In this document: piece after piece, positions 31,757 through 43,158 of the stretch
How the letters are laid out: each line of letters opens with the position of its first letter
Position numbering within the stretch: the first letter of the stretch is position 1
NCBI GenBank assembly: GCA_029834535.1
Contig: JAQMWT010000005.1
Coordinates: 124,001-188,000 of the forward strand
Source: Chrysophaeum taylorii
Taxonomy: Eukaryota > Sar > Pelagophyceae > Pelagomonadales > Pelagomonadaceae
Direction: 5' to 3'
DNA: 64,000 nt
The notes under the pieces: model-generated
The model's database searches: none
What the model was told of the DNA's origin: nothing
The model's input: only the letters and a program-made list of their open reading frames with translations
Translations under genes and position numbers: made by a program

Positions 31757-34084
31757 CGCCACTGGCGACCATATTACGCTCATGGGCCCAGCAACCCATC
31801 GACGCGCCTGCCAATTAAGCACGCAGGTTCCATGCGCTCGAGCGCCACGATGCCCGCCGCTTATAGTCTAGTGTTGCCGTGAATTGGAAATGGCCGAACG
31901 ACAACGAGTGCGCACACCTTGCCTTGCCATTAAAATATATTATTGTCTTCTTTGCATCCACCCCCTCCGGCGCGACAGGACTCCCGCGTTTGGGTGTTTG
32001 CAGCAACAAGTTTTAGAGTCTTCTCCTGCTTATTGGAAGGGGCGTGGGGAGACTCTCCAGGGGGAAAAAAACGGCCTCCGTGTGAACTTGGAAAATGTGG
32101 GGTGCGCCAAATTAATCAAAATTTTAGCTCCCGGAGAGCGGGCTACTCCTCGCGCCTCAGTTCCTGCACTCGGATTCGGGATCGGAGAGCGTAGGGTGTC
32201 GATATTCGGCGGTGATTGCCTTGGTGGCTTCGGGTGGAGCCGGCACGGTTCGACGCTCGCGGTGTCGGATGTCGGCGGTAGGCGGTTCTCGCAGTTGGCG
32301 GCGAAGGAGCGCGCGCAAGGTGTAATGCGGCGTTGTATTGGGGACAGGCTCCTCTCAGGCCCAGCGAGCGACCCACGCGCGGAGTGAACACACGTCAGAG
32401 CCGCGGGACGGAGTCGACGGACAGAGCGCGTCCCCCGCACTCTGAAACGGCTCGCGGGGCGATTGGTACGGCAAAAGCGTGGTCGAGCACTCTTCTGTGG
32501 CATAGGTGGCCCACGCTCGCGCGTGCTCGCCCCGGGGCGCGCTTGGGGCACTTCAGCGGCGTCGCAGTTAAGTCCGAGGGCGAACATCGTTCCGCACTCA
32601 AAGCAACGCGTGGATCAGAACAGCGGCCAGTTGAGTCCAGACGAAGGCCCTAGGGCGATAGTCATCGTGGACTGTGCAGCTCGGTGCGCGTGGGCGATGC
32701 CACCGACAGTGTGGCTCGGCCCGCCGCGGCCGATCGGTACGACAGCAACCGATTCAGCAAGTTCGGTGTGCCGAGCGCGGCGCGCTCAACTTAGGGACTC
32801 GCTGCGCGCAAGCTGCGATGTCAACCGGGGCCGTAGTCGTCTTCTTTGTTTGCCGACAATTTCGGGAAGAGGGTTTCGGCCTCTAGCGGACGTCAAACGG
32901 ACCCCCTCTTAGACATTTAAAGACACTGACTGAACGTGCTGGGATTCTGCGTTCATTAGAAGAGGGGGGGGGGAAGTGAGGACGCAGGTGCGCAGCGGCG
33001 GTAAAACTTGCCAGACAAAAAACGCGAATCGCAGGAAGATATGCTAGTTCCGCTAGAGCCGACTCTCGCGTTCCGAGGGAATTGGTTTCTGCACTGGGGC
33101 AAAACAAACTGGGACAATGCGACAGTTCGGATTCGACCGTGCGGATCGAGTTCGGTTCGGGCATAGAGGCACATGGCTCGAGAAACCGTCGAGAAACGGA
33201 GGCGTGGGAAAAAAGAGGGGCGCGCTCCTATTGTCGATCGCGTGGCCCTGGCGGACGGCGACGCGCCCGCGGTTCGGAGGGTTGCAAACAACGCGCGCCG
33301 GATGCGCGATGCTCGCACACTCGATCTGGTGAGGCGACGCGGCCTTAAGTCTCACGCTCATTCGCCTCAGCGCCTCTCCTAATTTAACTCGCGCTGTAAT
33401 GCCCTTCCACTACTCTCTGTTGTGTGTTCCAAACTAAAGCTACGTGTGCTCCGGCTTTCGTCGGGCGCCCTCTCTGCTGCTTGCTATACAGTAGTTTGCG
33501 GATTGGTCTGATCCGCCTCTTCCTTTCGTTTTTTCTCTACAATAGTTTTTTTCGTTTGCTTTTTTTCTCCGCTTTGCGCGACACCCCTTTTGCGCGGGGT
33601 TATTCTCCTGCCTCCTTGGCACCGCGGCGAATTACCTCCTACGCGATGCGTGGTAGCGGCGGCGGTCACGGCGGTACTGCCTCCTAACAAAATATCGTCT
33701 TTGTGCAGTTGTTGGCTTAAAATTTTGTGCAGCTCTTGGCAGCACCTGTTGACCTTTCCTTTTTCTTCTGTTTCTGTGACGACTTCGTTTTCAAAGAAGG
33801 CGCTGGCGTCACCAACAACACTACATACAAGTTGTACTCTCCCAACCATTCCGCAAACAGTCTCCAAACGGAACTAAAACAAGAACTAAATTCCCACCAG
33901 CGGTAGTTCGGGATCGAAACATTGTCGTTGCAGCAACAAAAACCGTTATTTTGCCGCAAGTCGCGGTACAAAATATTTTAGGTGGGCTTCGTACCAATCG
34001 TAAGAAGCATTACCCTAAATGAGTGCGCCAAGCGAGTCGACGCCGATGGTGTAGTTGGAATTTTCCCGCTGGTTCTGAATAGCG
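31757..34084. other. Intergenic region without a recognisable gene
   Basis: About 2.3 kb. Overlapping ORFs up to 185 codons occur on both strands in the GC-rich 32.1-32.9 kb part, but none shows a family motif or splice-consistent extension. The last 700 bp before the cysteine-rich genes is AT-richer. Confidence 0.45.
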
Positions 34085-35750
34085 ATGGGACGTCGAAGCG
34101 CCGCTATAGGTAAAGCACCTTACAGTCCACCTCGATCGCAGCTCGATTCGTTTCGTGCGTCGCAGGGGCGACCCTCCTGATTGCGGCATCTCGTGGAAGC
34201 GTTATAGACACGTCAACGTGCGTGGGAGCCAAAGATACGCAACTCGACTATTGCGATGAAAACAGTGAGTCGCTCGCCGTCACCCTCTCGCTAAGCGCGA
34301 CTCAAAACAGGTGAGGGGCACTGCGTGGGATCTGTTCACGAATGCGAAGTGCTAGGGGGCATCACGGCGAGTCCCGCGCCGCCATCTGTAAAAATGACGA
34401 CATTTTTTAGGGAACCACGGGTTGCGGCAGTCCTCAGGGTGAGACTCCTCCAGCGCTTCGTATCGCCATCGGTCTTTCACAGGCACGGGGTGCTTTTGTT
34501 GCCGCAAGGTGTCGTATCGGTGAGCGCGTCGAGCCGCGGGCCGCTAGTCACGCTACCGATAGACCAACGTGCGACCTTGCGGGCATCGAAAATGTCGTCG
34601 AGCTCGTGGACGCCTGCCTACAGTGAGTGTCGAAATCGAGTTGTGCGTTTCGACGCGTTTTCCCGCAGACTCGTTCGATTCCGTGCCGCCAAACCGCGCG
34701 TAAGCACCGCTCACCTCTAGTTCTCGCAGAATGGCACGTGCGTCGCCGACGAGCGCGACTGTGCGCCCACTGCAGCGTCACGTATCTCTGCACGAGAGAG
34801 CTCCCGCTCAGGCGAGAACTATTTCGGACGGTTCGAAGGCGCTGGCACCTGCGGCGATTCGTGCGGGTGCTGTCGAGATCCCGTGCGTTTTTTTTTTGTT
34901 GATTCGCTCGAAGCTTATTCCAGGGCACACTGTTTCCATATGTGCCAACGACCGCTCCGACTTCTGTACCGAGCGAGGCGCCATCAGAGAAGTCAAAATC
35001 ATCCAGCAGTCCTTTTTTTGCAAACGATATCCTTTTGGTGAGCAAAAGCGCGCGACCGCCTCGACGTCCCCTCGCAGATTGCCGTTCGCGACGGTGTCGC
35101 AGGGCTGTGTATCGCGTGTTATGAAAAACGCCGGCTCAATGCATAGGTCCTCGTGCTGGCTATCGCTTGCTGCGTTTGCTGTGCGTCGAGATCTGGATCC
35201 CGTCGCGACCGTGTCGCAGGCATCGTGTTGACTGTGATCGGCTTCCGGGCCTCGAGAGGTTATTGTTCTGTGAAAAAAAACCCAAACTTTTGAACCTCCA
35301 GGGAAGGGAAAGGATGAGAAAAAAAAATCTTGTTGTACGCTTTGTTGCAAGCGCGAGACTGCTCCGAGAAATTCAATGAGGGTACGGCGCTCCATCCGCT
35401 CAACTCAGCTCTTGCCCCCCTCGATAGCGAACAGAATCATCACGATATTACGCGTCCGACAATGTAAGAATATCGTTCAATTCCTGAGGCATCACTCTTC
35501 GTCGACGCAGGGATCGGGCGAAGGCGAGGACGACTGCTTCCTTGTGTCTCTCATCGTATCACGAATGCAGGCCTTGTCTTTCCAGTCGATGGTATGGAAT
35601 TATGGTGCTGTTCTCAGCGTCCGTCCGGTTTTCGTGCTCGCAACAAAGACGAACCATGCCGTTCGCAGGAGATCTCCCCAGAACAGCCACGCCGCTAGCA
35701 CTGGCACCGAACTCACCTTCGTTGTTGACGAGTACGTCAGTCGATACTAG
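34085..35750 (+). CDS. Cysteine-rich membrane protein, tandem paralog A
   Basis: Many-exon gene re-read by comparison with its neighbour at 36243. Exon 1 (34085-34109) and exon 2 (34166-34264) give MGRRSAAIGATLLIAASRGS, a signal peptide, then VIDTSTCVGAKDTQLDYCDE. Exon 3 starts at 34311 (GHCVGSVHECEVLGGITAS). Later mini-exons give TGCGSPQG, TGCFCCRKVSYR, PTCDLAGIENVVELVDACL, NGTCVADERDCAPT and GTCGDSCGCCRDP. A Pro/Thr/Ser stalk (PTTAPTSVPSEAPSEK), a short membrane segment VLVLAIACCVCCAS followed by basic residues, and a cytoplasmic tail ending GTELTFVVDEYVSRY follow. Introns are about 25-60 nt. I know no family with this Cys spacing. The overall type (secreted, Cys-rich, single-pass) is inferred; several 3' junctions are unresolved. 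Confidence 0.6.
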
Positions 35751-36242
35751 TATCATCATCAAAACACCATTTGCCACCCGAGCAAGCCTGTTCCATGTTC
35801 TTGCATTCTTTGTGAGCGAGTATACTCCCTGTTCTTGCGATCTACATGAGCGTGCACGTCTACCCCCCTTTTCTTGCGATCCTTGTCCCCCAGCCCGACG
35901 ACAACAGCCTATACCATGACCCGACGCTGCATTTCGCACCCCGTCGGCGCGCAACAGGGCAGTTGTCAGATGAGACCGGCCGGCGCAATTTTACCCCCGC
36001 GGCCACGCCCCTTCATAATATTTTCCTACGTTTCATTCCATACCACAGACATTCGATGTAAGTACACTATAGTAGTGGTGACTAGTAGTAGAAAAAACTT
36101 GCAAAAAAAACTGTGGTGAAGAAGGGCCGTTTTGGAGCACTGTTTAGGTCGAGATCCGGTACGAACTTCAAGTGGGGGAAGGAACCCGGTGGGGAGGGCT
36201 TCTCCTAGTTGTGGATTTTTGCAGAATTTTACGAAGTCGTGG
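35751..36242. other. Spacer between the two cysteine-rich paralogs
   Basis: No gene. Contains short direct repeats of TTCTTGCGAT / TGTTCTTGC near 35790-35880, and must hold the promoter of paralog B and the terminator of paralog A. Confidence 0.45.
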
Positions 36243-38065
36243 ATGATGGGTCGACTGCCCGCAAGCGCCGTAGGTATGAGACCGCGCACAGGGATCTTCT
36301 CGCAGCACGACGAGGTTGAATAAGTTGACTTGTTGGCGGTCTCAGGCGCGGCCCTCGTGCTGGCGGCGGCGCCGGCTTACGGTAGTGTTCTGGACACGTC
36401 AACGTGCGATGCGGCAAGAGAAAATCAACGAGTGTTCTGCCTTGACAACGGTGAGACTCCAGCGCTTCTTTCGTCTAGCGCGGCGTAAAACAGGGGACGG
36501 GCACTGTGCGGGATCTGCGCGCGAGTGCAATGTGCTCGGAGGCATCACGGCGAGTCTTGTTGTCCCCAAGGGAAAGTGAACACTCGCTTCGCAGGGAAGC
36601 ACCGGTTGCGGCGGTCCTCAGGGCTTAACTCCAGCGCCGCTTGTCGCGACACGAGACTCGCGTCCACTAGTTGTCTTTCAGGCACGGGGTGCTTTTGTTG
36701 CAGAGCGGTTACTTACCGGTGAGTGACGGGGCGCGCTGTTTCCTTCCCAACCTGCTCGTAGGCCAACTTGTGACCTATCGAACTACACGAACGTTGTTGA
36801 GCTCGTGGACGCGTGCCTCGAGTGAGTGTCGACAGGAATCAAGATGCCGTTTGACGTGCTTAGATCAGGCTAGCACGATTCAGCGCCCGTGAGCCTTGCT
36901 GAGATCAAAAAAGGCCTTTTTTCTCGTCGCAGAACGGCACGTGCGTTACCAACGCGGACGATTGTGCGAACACTGCAGCGTCACCCTGAAGTAAAAAGCC
37001 AGCCATCAGGCGATAGCTATAACGGATGGTTCGACGTCTCCGGCGGCTCTCCGGCGGGCTGCGGCGAGTCTTGTGGTTGCTGCAGAGATCTCGTGGGTTT
37101 GTATGTTTCGAGTATTTGTTCTGCTGCTTTCGTCGCGCGTTCTTTTCGAACGCGTTATGTTAATATCGCCAGGGCACGCGTCGTCCAACCACGATGCCAA
37201 CGTTAGCTCCGACTCCAACCTTACCTCCGACTCCAACAACCTTACCTCCGACTCGGGCACAAACTACCCCCGTGATCTCATCGTCAACGTCGAAGAAGAA
37301 GAAAAGTGATTCGGACGACGACGACGACGGTCTTCTCGTGAGTGTTTGCGCTCTCGGCTTTGTGCGCATAGATACCCTATCACAGGTCGCTGTTCGCTAC
37401 GGCGTTGCACGGAAATACGTACTGCGTTCCTGAAACGTCTCTTGGCCTTAAACGTAGGTAATCCTTTTGGCCGTCGCTTGCTGTTTATGCTGTGCGTCGC
37501 GACTTGGCGCGCGCCGTGGTGGTGAATACGCGGACTCGCAGGCATCATTATAACTGTGTTCGGCGTCCGGTGAGAAGAAGAGCGCGGTGTCTTAAGAGGC
37601 AAAGACTGATCCCGCAGGATATACTTTCGCTCGAGAGGTCGGGGGTTTTTGCTTTAATCATTCACCGCATCACTTCTGCTCGTCAGGAACGTATCGGGCG
37701 TCTCTCACAGATGCGAGAAAGGTACGGCGGCGCTTCGCCCGCTCAATTCACCTGCGGCTCTTAGCAGCATCAAGAGGCGGTACCACTCAGTCACCAGGTC
37801 ATATTTCTCTCGATTTTTCGAGTCACTTGATGCGCAGGCGCCGGGCAAAGGCGAGGAGAATTGCCTCCTTTTTGTGTGTCGTTTCCGCGGCTATAATTGG
37901 ATCGTTCCAGGCGATGACAATCCGGCTGATCGTCCGAGTGTGGAACTGAAAACGGCTGACCGAGACAAGGGCACGGAGCTCTCGTTGCGTCCCATCCAAA
38001 ACCGGCCTCAGGAAGATGTACGAAAGGGTGTATTTGTGCAATTTGTCAATCATGTTTTTGATTAA
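36243..38065 (+). CDS. Cysteine-rich membrane protein, tandem paralog B
   Basis: Diverged tandem copy of the gene at 34085. Exon 1 (36243-36273) and exon 2 (36346-36450) give MMGRLPASAVGAALVLAAA, then SVLDTSTCDAARENQRVFC. Exon 3 starts at 36494 (GHCAGSARECNVLGGITAS). Then TGCGGPQG, TGCFCCRAVTYR, PTCDLSNYTNVVELVDACL, NGTCVTNADDCANTAASPE and GCGESCGCCRDL. The stalk is longer and repetitive (PTLAPTPTLPPTPTTLPPT), followed by Lys and Asp runs, the membrane segment VILLAVACCLCCAS, and a tail rich in charged residues ending FVQFVNHVFD at 38065. One short exon near 36870-36890 does not fit the phase found in paralog A, so this copy may carry a defect or a different junction there. Confidence 0.58.
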
Positions 38066-40634
38066 AGACATCATGCGCAGGCGTTCGTGCTCGGCAGGAT
38101 TCGCATGTCAGACCTGTAAAACGCGTGTCTGCCCAACGACGCCCACAACACCCGGTGCGTCTACCTGGGCACCTTATCGTCTCTGTCGCGCTTCTCACTC
38201 TGTGTCCTGTCGATGCACCCTACTTCTCCTCGCGGCGCAAGGCCACACTGGTCTGGCCGGGGCATCGAAGATATTGTCGGGGCCCTAAGTCCTTTCGACC
38301 ACAAGGGCACAGTGCCGTGAAACTTGCTTACTTTGCTGGTGCATGCATGCATGCTTCTGGAAGATTTTTTCCAGTCTAGGATGAACATTGGTGAGGCAAC
38401 ACTTCCTGGGTGTTGGTAGAAGCGCTGCCTAGGCCCTTTGCTGCCCTGCGATGATCTATAGAACGCCTTAGAATTAAGAGCCCCGCGAAGGTCTCTCACC
38501 GCTCTCTGCGACCTGGAATCGCCGTAATGTGGGTTGGATTTGGCATCAGCTCTCGACAAAGGAATCCCTTCACCTCCCTACAAAAAAATGGAGTTCAGAT
38601 GCCCCCGCCGATCCTCCTGCGACGTGGTCCCGAGGGGTTGGGGGACTGGCGATTAAACTCCTCACAACACCAAAAAGCATGTCGGGCGGATTTGCATATT
38701 GCGCGATTTACAGATAGGACAGACAGATTGCAAGTTTTGTCAACAAGGGGGTCGCAGAGGGCGCGGTGTTCTCCTTTTTGATGGCGAAAATCATCCACAG
38801 GAGCAAGAATCGAAGCGAGACAGGAAATTGCGGTCTTCGGCCGATAGGCGGAATCGAGGTTACGCTTGCCCTCAGCACGTGCGTTGCAGGCTACAGGGCC
38901 GAGTCGAGAGTCGAGTCGAGCGCAGGAACCTTTCGGCCTTGACCACGCGACAAGTTTATGAAGTTTGTAAAGTTGCCGTACCCAGGGATACTCCCGATAT
39001 TCCGATGGAATCGTTTCGAAGCAAATGGCTCCCCGAACGGCTTGGCTGGCTTGTGTCCATTGAAACATGTTTGGGAATAGCTGCATCCGGGTGTGCCTTC
39101 CATGCGGTATCCAGGGAAAATGCTGTTGAGATTGATCGACGCGTCAGCCGCCACGGGCTTGAAGCCGGGGGGCGTGGCTCTTTCTTTTACAACCTCGCCA
39201 CATCGCCTGCCGCGTCTCTCGCCAGTGTAGCCAGGGACGCCACGCTTGCCACGGTGCGCGCGATGCGGCACGCGCGGGATGAATCGTCGAGGTTGAACTG
39301 CCAACTCTGCGTGAGCGGGATCGGGCAAGGAAACGGCCTCGCGCCTCGTCTCGACGTGCAACTTGGGCAGCGCTTCTGGTGCGCGATCACCATTCTGCAT
39401 CCGTTTGTCCATCACACAATCGTCGCGCAAGACTCTACTGGCAGGACGAAGTTCATACGAAACGATTGTGCATCACGCATCATCTCGCTCAACAAACATA
39501 CGAAACTCCACGGGCGATAAAAAAAGATCAGAAGATTTGTGACGCAATGCGCTAGGTATCCTTTGAAGCTAGTATGTGTGGAATGCAAGTGCCGGGGCTC
39601 AGAGATTAAGGCAGGGGGGGGGAATCGCCACTCCAAAGCCGTGTCAGTCAGCAAATGACACGGTACCCCGAGAGGTGGTCGCCTCTCCGCCTTCGCCACT
39701 CCTGTCGGGCGGGCGTTCCAGGGGCGGCGAAGGGCAGAATCGCCGGTCCTCGCGACCAGACCGTTGGCACCAGAGCCTCTCAGAGGCTCTGTGTAGACTA
39801 CCAGAGCCAGGCTCTAATTCTAAAACAAACTCGCCCTCCTCGTCGCCGGCATCTTCTTCTTCTCCTTCTCCTTCTTTCTGGGAACCCTGGCATTGAACTG
39901 TCCTTGGTCCGGCGCACAACGTTTCTCGAGGTAAGCCCGCGTTTGGCTATTTTTGTGAAGGTGGAGGCGGAACCAACGTTCGAACGAGCTTCTTGGATCT
40001 GAATGGAATTCCACGCACCAAGCTCCATGGAGTTTGCTCTCTCGTCGCGCGAAGTGAGGGGCCTGGTTTTGGTGAGCTTGCTCTCTCTGGCCCGCCTAGT
40101 GCCGGCTCCGGGTCTACAATCGCAACAACCTACCGGCGCACGTAGAGGAGCAAACGAAAACTGTCGCGATAGCAATCATTGCGGGCTTTGCTTTCCCGCA
40201 ATATAAAAGGAATCTCGGCTGCGCCCGAAAAGGGAACTTCCAACAACGACATGCCAAGTGACGGCATGGGCTTCCGTACGTAAGCGAGACCCATTTATTT
40301 CCCAACACACCAGGCCATCATAGCGGGTATCGTTCCCCCGCAATATCATACCTCTGCGATCATCGCCATGTATAGGAGTGGCGGAGGGTTCGGCTATTGA
40401 CCCTAAGGACAGCATGGGGAGGTTTCGGGCGCAACCACGGGCAGTCGCGACGCCGATGGAAGCGGACGTGCAAATTCAGGCGGTCCCTTCATCAACAACA
40501 AAGGCGCACAATAAAGAACCCTCAAAGAAAATGTCCTTCCTTCGGCGCCTCGGGGTTCTTCACTTCACTGTCAGATGCGCGACATCAAGGAAACGCGAAA
40601 AAGTACTAGATAGCCCCACAAGGGCAAAAGTTCT
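38066..40634. other. Intergenic region, unassigned ORFs only
   Basis: About 2.6 kb. The longest frame (38699-39520, plus, 273 codons) lacks an ATG start and overlaps a 179-codon frame on the other strand; neither has a family motif. A short signal-like ORF lies at 40003-40206. No repeat family identified. Confidence 0.4.
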
Positions 40635-41366
40635 CTAGGAGGACGAGGTCGCCCCCGGGAGGGACGGCGCGGGCGCGGGCGCGGGCGATGGCGCGGGCGC
40701 TGGCGCGGGTGGTTCGGCTGGAGCCCCGGAAGAAGAAGAAGTTGAAGAAGACGAGGACGATGCCGGCGGTACTACAGGTTGAGCGGCCGTAACTGTCGCC
40801 GTCGCTGGTTGGGCGGTCGTCGCCGCATTCGGTGTCACGGAGGAAGGCTGATCATCGGACGTTTGGACGTCGTCGGCCGGTTGCGGCGGCGGTTCGTCCG
40901 CTTGGAGCGAGCGGTAGTCGTTGAGCTCGTTGATGTAACGGTTTTTGTCCTCCGCCGCGAGCTCTTCGAAGGGTCTCTTCTCCTCGGGAGTTGCGGCCTT
41001 CCACATCGCCCCCACCGTCTTCCCCAGGTCGCCGAATGTCAAGTCCGAGTTTTCCTGTTTGAGCAGCATCCTGTGGTGCTTGGAGAAGTACATGTAGGCC
41101 GAAGTCGCCGACTTGGGCGCCTTGGGGTCCTTCTCCTTGCGCTCCTTCCGTTTCTTCGGGTTGGCCGCTGCGCCGGCCTTCTTCTGCTCGGTGTAGGTCG
41201 CCGAGAGCACAGAGTACGCTCGCGACTTTTCCGGACTCAGTCCCTTCCATTGTTCTGCGATGATTTGCGATATCTCGTGCGGCGCGGCGTTGGGGTGCGC
41301 CGCCTGGGCCGAATCCTTGTGCTCGCAGAAGAAGAGCATGAAGGGGGTCAATCTCTCGCAGCTCAT
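40635..41366 (-). CDS. HMGB-type protein with two HMG boxes
   Basis: DNA-bending chromatin protein, 243 residues from ATG 41366, single exon. Box A (about 5-65) starts LTPFMLFFCEHK and ends KSRAYSVLSATY. A basic linker NPKKRKERKEKDPKAPKS leads to box B (about 82-150): SAYMYFSKHHRMLL, LGKTVGAMWKAATPEEKRPF, YINELNDYRS. The C-terminal third is a low-complexity Pro/Ala/Ser/Thr tail with PAPAPSPAPAPAP runs, in place of the acidic tail of animal HMGB. Divergently transcribed from the next gene with only 46 bp between start codons. Confidence 0.88.
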   Translation of the reverse strand: MSCERLTPFMLFFCEHKDSAQAAHPNAAPHEISQIIAEQWKGLSPEKSRAYSVLSATYTEQKKAGAAANPKKRKERKEKDPKAPKSATSAYMYFSKHHRMLLKQENSDLTFGDLGKTVGAMWKAATPEEKRPFEELAAEDKNRYINELNDYRSLQADEPPPQPADDVQTSDDQPSSVTPNAATTAQPATATVTAAQPVVPPASSSSSSTSSSSGAPAEPPAPAPAPSPAPAPAPSLPGATSSS

Positions 41367-41412
41367 CCTTGCCCTCTCACGCGGATCGTTAGTTCTTCTC
41401 GCGTTTCCAACG

Positions 41413-42151
41413 ATGATGGCTGCCGCCGAGCGTCAGGCCGAGTGGCAGCGGGCGCGAGACAAGCAGATGCAACTCAAGTCCGAGGCCCTGCGCCTCGAGG
41501 AGGAGAAGGAACATACCTTCAAACCCCAGCTCGCCACCAAAAGGAGGGTCACTCCGCGAGGGAAGCCGCCGCAGAAGACCTCGGGCCTCATCGCCCACGA
41601 CCTCCACGTGCGGCGCTACGCCAAGGCGCGCGACGATAAAGAGCGTGCGGCTGCCGCCTTGACCTGGTCTTCGCCGTCCACTCAATCGCGCCGCCGGTCG
41701 ACTGTCGATACGCTTTGCCCGAGCGACGACGACGACCGCGACGACGACGACGACGACGATGATCTCCGCGAGGAATCTTTTTTCGCGCAGCTCCAACGCG
41801 AGCGCAAACAGTGGGATAGTGCGTCACGGAAAGGGGTGCCGGTTTGACTTGCCCGCAGGCGAGCACGCGAAGCTCCTGACCGTCATCGAGCTTCAGCAGC
41901 GCGAGCTGCGGCAGCGCGGCATCATAGCCGAGGACAAAGCTCGGGAGATCGCACGACACTTCGCCGACTCGGTCGCAAATTTTGAAGATCGCGTCGTCAA
42001 AATCGAGACGGACGTGTCCCGCGAACTCGTCGCAATCCGCCAGCTCCTCGCCGACGCGCTCCCGCAGCTCGCCAAAGTCGAGGCCCTCGAAAACCAGGTC
42101 AAAGCGCTCACTACCAAGCTCGATGCCCTACGCCTCACGCCCGGCCACTAG
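41413..42151 (+). CDS. Coiled-coil protein with FTFKP-like motif
   Basis: Two exons: 41413-41818 and 41859-42151, with a 40-nt intron (GTGCGT..CGCAG), 232 residues. The N-terminal helix AERQAEWQRARDKQMQ is followed by EKEHTFKPQLATKRR, which resembles the xFTFKPxI/L motif seen in many basal-body and flagellar coiled-coil proteins, then an Asp-run linker. The second exon is a long heptad-rich coil (LLTVIELQQRELRQRG ... VEALENQVKALTTKLDAL). Unknown function; a cytoskeletal or ciliary role is a weak inference. It shares a 46-bp divergent promoter with the HMGB gene. Confidence 0.65.
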
Positions 42152-43158
42152 GGAAAACGGCGTTTTGCTACATGAGCGTATTGTGGCCTCATGAAATACG
42201 CCAGCGCGATGTGGTGGAAGGTCAAGGCGTCGATAGGGGTTCCCAGGGCGTGTCCGCGCAACCTCAGACCCAGGTGAACTGAGGTCTGGGCGTCCGCCCA
42301 GTTGCGGCTTTCGCGTTGCTAGCTGCTAAGTTCAAAGAATCGTGCGTTTTCCCTCGGGGCGGCGGCGGCGGCGCCGGTATTTTCGACCAATAAGAGCATA
42401 AGCTTGCACTGCAGATGGGTCTATATGCCCCCCTTCTCACCAACAGGCCTGCATGCATGATGCCCACCCAGGATGTTGACGTCATTGAGTCATAGTCGCG
42501 TTTATTACAGGCTGCGTCATGTATTTTCGTCGAATTGCGACTGGACAGGCCGCGAAAACCGATTGACGATAATCGCGGGTCTTGGACAGCCTCCTCTGTC
42601 TCTGAGGTGCTGTGTCTCTTCCCATGTTTTTGACCCGGTAGAAGTAGAAGTCGTTACCTACTTTTTTCCTACTAGGAAAATTTTGAGTGCGGCCGTGCTG
42701 TCGCCCACCGGGGCAACAGAAACTGTGTCATCCGTATCAGCGTTAGGCTATTATAATTGAGCCGGCTGTTTTGCGATCATGCGCGACCCTTCGAAAACAC
42801 CCTAGAGGTCGACCCCGGGCGCCGCCGAGCCGGTGACACAGCCTCGACATCTTCACCCACACGTGGGAACAACAAGCCCGAGACCCGTAGGAGTCACTGC
42901 CGCCACGAGGTGTCGCGCCAAAGTCGGGTCTTCTTTCTGAGGCGAGTTTTTACTTTGAGCCACTTTGCACGAAAGCGGCCATTTTCGGGACAAGGTGGCC
43001 GAGCAGATGATGGAGACGAGTTGGGCGATATTCATTCGAGGGAAAGAATTAGGGCCTACGATAAGCCCCGCCGTCGAGCCACGGACGGCCTTCGGGGCGC
43101 GTCTAGGGTGGTGACTAGAAGCCGGCGTGGGTCGGCGGGGTTAGCGCCCGGGAAGGAA
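42152..43158. other. Intergenic, no gene seen
   Basis: About 1 kb. Includes a GGC-rich run near 42357-42372 and short inverted segments around 42662-42679. No supported gene. Confidence 0.45.

Noticed and set aside
32100-32900. Protein-coding gene in overlapping GC-rich ORFs
   Set aside because: Frames of similar length occur on both strands with no family motif, ATG context or splice-consistent extension.
38699-39520. 273-codon plus-strand ORF as a gene
   Set aside because: No ATG at the start, overlaps a 179-codon minus frame of similar quality, no motif. Kept only as a note in the intergenic entry.
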